DNA from: Haliclystus octoradiatus
Lineage: Eukaryota; Cnidaria; Staurozoa; Stauromedusae; Haliclystidae
Assembly: GCA_916610825.1 (NCBI GenBank)
Contig: OU744448.1
Location: forward strand, 848,501 to 912,500
Length of the DNA stretch: 64,000 bases
Direction: 5' to 3'
Below the pieces are notes generated by a model, which searched no databases, had not been told where the DNA came from, and saw only the letters and a list, made by a program, of their open reading frames with translations. A program made the position numbers and the translations under genes. Position 1 is the stretch's first letter. Every line of letters starts with the position of its first letter. Of this stretch, positions 61,272 to 64,000 are shown one piece after another.

Positions 61272-61957
61272 GAACCAACCACTGTGTGGCTATCTTAAAG
61301 CAATCTTCGCTATATTGGAATTCATCAGTCATCATTGTATTTTCTTTTATGCAGTGGCAAAAGTCCGTAATGGCAACAGCGTCGAAGCGACCGTGCGTTT
61401 TTTAACGCGTGGCGATGAATGGTTGACATTAGATGGGAGATTTACAACAATTGATGATGCAGTCATGGCAACAAAATGTATTGATGCTGAATTCATTTTG
61501 ACGCCTGCGTAAGTATAATATGCCAGAATGAGGCTACATGCTAGAAGGAGGTTACGGAAATTGTAGGAGGACTACACAGGGGGTTCATTCAAGTATTCAG
61601 CTCGAAAACATGATTCATTATATGTTAACCAAGGGTTACTTATACTGTCCATGATGAATGTCCAGTATTAATTAACTTGAGAGGGACAAAAAGGCTAGAT
61701 AAATGGTTTTTATAGAGGCTGCGCCATAAAGAGGCCACTGTAGACACTGCCGAATCCGCTATGGTATTATATAATTATGTTAATGTATGTATAGTGATTG
61801 ATACAAACTAAAAATACGTATGATCAGTCCCACCCACCGTGTCACTTTATTTTGCTGTTAAAATAGGTCTCAAATGAAAGCATTGATTTCACAGAAAAGC
61901 TCACCAGCCGAATTGCTATCCAAACCAGCACATCACAATGTCATCGATGCATCTCAG
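52554..61957 (+). CDS. bHLH-PAS transcription factor, CLOCK/NPAS2-like, 5' part
   Basis: Ten coding exons with consistent phases: 52554-52651, 55632-55795, 56650-56735, 57106-57195, 58158-58245, 58849-58971, 59400-59562, 60087-60193, 61355-61508, 61867-61957; the gene continues past the right edge. The bHLH is in exon 2: basic GRNVTEKNRRDKQKLLIKE, then IPNINKDMDKAGILRSAVSY. The spacing and MDKAGIL match CLOCK/NPAS2 (MDKSTVL) better than ARNT/BMAL. PAS-A starts VFNGFALVVDQLTNVTYVS and runs on through REILGHSILEFIHRSD and VRKMTCAVYKRF. PAS-B has FQSRHSMDGKF, VIGFQPADLIGSSWYNRIHS and VRFLTRGDEWLTLDGRF. The short spacer and weak PAS-A mark it as a divergent member, so circadian function is unproved. 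Introns hold LINE ends, a MITE and a fold-back. Confidence 0.75.
53207..53262. mobile_element. Short GC-rich palindromic element, copy 1
   Basis: TAGCCTCATTCCATCGCGGC, then CCTCATTTCGGCGCGGCGCT, then CCAGTGAGGGC. It matches the 64-bp element at 62618-62681 read in inverse. The right end is imperfect. Confidence 0.5.
53271..54050. mobile_element. Fold-back element, 780 b, with 8-bp duplication
   Basis: The outer ends are CATAGACTTATTAG and CTAATAAGTCTATG. An exact 8-bp duplication AATAAAAC lies at 53263-53270 and 54051-54058. Arms of about 270 bp contain ACATCTAGACCGCTAAC, CGCCATGTTGGCCTCACCA and ATTGATCACGTCCATTG-type inverse matches. No coding capacity. Confidence 0.8.
58619..58690 (+). repeat. 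tRNA-derived sequence (SINE head or tRNA pseudogene)
   Basis: It has an A-box-like TTAGTGTAGTTGATAGGG and a B-box GGTTCAATCCC at tRNA spacing, with T-arm pairing CAAGG-like CTTGG/CCTGG. I could not fold a complete acceptor and anticodon arm, so it is not called as a functional tRNA. Intron 5 of the bHLH-PAS gene. Confidence 0.45.
59115..59390 (-). mobile_element. ATG-tailed LINE family, 3' end, copy 4
   Basis: The minus strand reads CTKGSRYTSWLVKNFQEYLI then SNINIGS, close to the end of the copy at 31320 (HLNANIGIGS), followed by the shared 3' UTR (ATAATCAGTCCTGTGAAG, TATCAGGTTTCTGAATTATT). Confidence 0.6.
59620..59770. mobile_element. pogo-type MITE, partial copy
   Basis: GCAGGTGACCTTTATAAACA, TAGAAAGTATTATTTTAGAC and the end GACCGTTATAACAGGTTTGACTG (inverted end intact). 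Confidence 0.55.
60262..60545 (-). mobile_element. ATG-tailed LINE family, 3' end, copy 5
   Basis: The minus strand reads KWNDLPSAMKEVSKRTGFKC then LLKKNMMK and stop, then the 3' UTR, ending at the (ATG)n tail at 60269-60287. Intron 8 of the bHLH-PAS gene. Confidence 0.65.
61230..61269. repeat. (AC)n microsatellite
   Basis: About 20 AC repeats just upstream of bHLH-PAS exon 9. Confidence 0.9.
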
Positions 61958-62146
61958 GTAAGATCAAATAACATGAATTTATGCTGAGCCTCATATTTAA
62001 GAAATATTCTCGTTCGTATATGATATTAGAAGTGTTGTTGAACTATTTTCTTACATTAGTTAAAATTATTAGTTTTTAATGTTGTACCCCGCAAATGTTT
62101 AATCATATGGAAATAAATGACCAAATATCAACGTAGAAATATGTAC

Positions 62147-62200
62147 ATGGTTGTAGCATGGTTGTAGCATGGTTGTAGCATGGTTGTAGCATGGTTGTAG
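62147..62200. repeat. 11-bp tandem repeat
   Basis: Five copies of ATGGTTGTAGC in a row, nearly perfect. Confidence 0.85.
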
Positions 62201-62572
62201 TCACCCGTAAGCACAGGTGCTTGCTTATTTGGATGACATATCTAAGTTTTCAATTTAGTAAACATTTTGTTATCTAGTAACTATGTTTTAAATGTTTTAT
62301 ATTAAGATAATATGAAACTTGAATAATCCTGAGTGCACGAATGAGTGACTGTGAAATTGTTAAAGGGAATAACTTAGACTTTAGAAGGGAAAACGACAAA
62401 GGTAAAATAATAATAATTACAATTGTAATGTTATAAATATTGATTATGACTAAGAAAAATATGTCTCGTCTATGTGTATATTCTCGTAACTATTTATCTG
62501 ATATCCTATTCCATCATCGTTACAATTCTCTTTAATCCTGCTCGAAAATAGTGATTTGAGGATGTTATTGAT

Positions 62573-62954
62573 TAGCCTGCGCGCAGACGCAATATTTTAT
62601 GGTTAGTAGGGTCTGCGTAGCCTCATTCCATCACACGCCTCAGCGCCGCGCGGAAATGAGGGCCGTGATGGAGTGAGGCTAGGTTCTGCGTAATATCGTA
62701 AGAAAGTTGCACTGGACTGAATCAGGGGGAGTGACTAAACGTGAGAAATCTATTATTTGTCTATTGTTCATCAGCCAATCGCTAGCGAGTTCTGTAAAAC
62801 TAGAACCAGGTCGTGATTGGCTGGTGAACAATAGACAAATAATAGATTTCTCACGTTTAGTCACTCCCCCTGATTCAGTCCAGCGCAAGCTTTCTTACGA
62901 TATTACGCAGACCCTACTAATCATAAAAAAGGATTTGGGTCTGCGCGCAGGCTA
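62573..62954. mobile_element. Mutator-like fold-back element, 382 bp
   Basis: Perfect 16-bp ends TAGCCTGCGCGCAGAC and GTCTGCGCGCAGGCTA. A perfect 9-bp duplication GTTATTGAT lies at 62564-62572 and 62955-62963, the length typical of Mutator. The inner arms (TGAATCAGGGGGAGTGACTA, ACGTGAGAAATCTATTATTT) are nearly identical inverse copies. The left arm carries an inserted 64-bp element. Confidence 0.85.
62618..62681. mobile_element. Short palindromic element nested in the fold-back
   Basis: 64 bp with ends TAGCCTCATTCCATCAC and GTGATGGAGTGAGGCTA. It is flanked by a 9-bp duplication with one mismatch (GGGTCTGCG, GGTTCTGCG). The right arm of the host element lacks it, so it is a later insertion. 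Confidence 0.8.
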
Positions 62955-63058
62955 GTTATTGATCGGCCGAACTAGTTCAGAATTATTGCTTGAAAGACTT
63001 TCGAACATATTATACATTATGTTATACTATACAATATATATTAACTCTTCATTATAAC

Positions 63059-63492
<434 letters not shown>

Positions 63493-63593
63493 TATTATCC
63501 AATAGCAGTAAAACAGTGCTCAATGTCTGTTGACAGAGCTGTAAATATAAATAGAGGAGTCAAAGACTACACATTTTGTTACTGTAGCTTGAA

Positions 63594-64000
63594 GTTTCAC
63601 GCTTTATTGCGATCATCAGACAGTTAAAACTAGATAATAAAAAACATACATGGTACCTCTGATATAAACTTACATAAATCGCAGCTATCGAAAGCTTTTA
63701 CCCCACGATATCGGAGCAACTATTAGAAAAAGCTATATCATTTGCAAAAAACTTTACAACAATATCGGAAAGTGATACAAAAATTATCATGCACGCAAGG
63801 CAATCAGTTCTATTTAATAAAGGAGCCGCATGGTCAAAGAAAAGCCATACAAACCTGGTCGACGTCACAAATGGGCAGTTATGACGGAGCAGAGATTTGC
63901 GAATTGGTAAGTTTATTTATACTAGATAAACTTACGAAAGTTCTGGGTGACAACTCTATTGGACTTTACCGAGATGACGGTCTGGCAGTAATGCGAAAGA
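63594..64000 (+). mobile_element. Reverse-transcriptase element fragment (probably Penelope-like), broken
   Basis: Recognisable protein pieces on the plus strand are [20 protein letters not shown], then [16 protein letters not shown], and [16 protein letters not shown], then [10 protein letters not shown], where YRDD is the catalytic motif of a reverse transcriptase. This wording recurs in elements of cnidarians and other invertebrates that carry a GIY-YIG nuclease (from memory). The element is broken and is cut by the window edge. A hammerhead-like core lies on the minus strand at 63594-63619 (CTGATGA ... GAAAC). Confidence 0.5.

Overview
The window is nuclear DNA of an animal, most likely an invertebrate bilaterian. 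The genes are split by many short GT-AG introns, the DNA is AT-rich by eye (not computed), and the gene set is metazoan: EOGT, a voltage-sensing phosphatase, a CLOCK-like bHLH-PAS factor, FDXACB1, EFCAB10 and DDX24. I cannot name the species. Twelve protein genes lie in 64 kb, so the genome is fairly compact, but introns and gaps carry a dense load of small DNA transposons, fold-back elements and LINE ends. I found no CRISPR array, bacterial operon or complete tRNA/rRNA gene.

Layout, left to right: TMEM165 (minus, 3' part off the left edge) and a SETMAR-type SET methyltransferase (plus) share a 360-bp head-to-head promoter. EFCAB10 and intronless DDX24 follow on plus. EOGT (minus, 17 coding exons, 8.0-20.5 kb) has introns full of mobile elements. 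A carbohydrate sulfotransferase (minus) sits just downstream of FDXACB1 (minus, 25.3-33.3 kb). A glutaredoxin (minus) and intronless OSGEP (plus) form a second head-to-head pair. The voltage-sensing phosphatase (plus, 17 coding exons) converges on RRM1 (minus, 19 coding exons). A CLOCK-like bHLH-PAS gene (plus) starts 1.1 kb beyond RRM1 and runs off the right edge.

Exon limits were placed by hand from splice signals, reading phase and remembered family sequences. For each multi-exon gene the exon phases add up without a gap, which is a strong internal check. The neighbours are general cell-biology genes (glycosylation, tRNA modification, dNTP supply, redox, chromatin, phosphoinositide signalling, transcription); nothing suggests that they form one pathway.

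The main unexplained structure is in the repeats: a roughly 107-bp satellite that looks derived from a pogo-type MITE; several long fold-back elements, two with clear target-site duplications; a 64-bp palindromic element nested in a Mutator-like fold-back, each with its own 9-bp duplication; a family built of GTTCATGAAC palindromes; and LINE copies ending in ATG-repeat tails. Among the genes, the points worth a second look are the S4 helix of the phosphatase, a CPFA active site in the glutaredoxin, a GC-AG intron in EFCAB10, a missing ER-retention tail in EOGT, and E2F-type sites at RRM1 and DDX24. I saw no clearly new multi-gene system.
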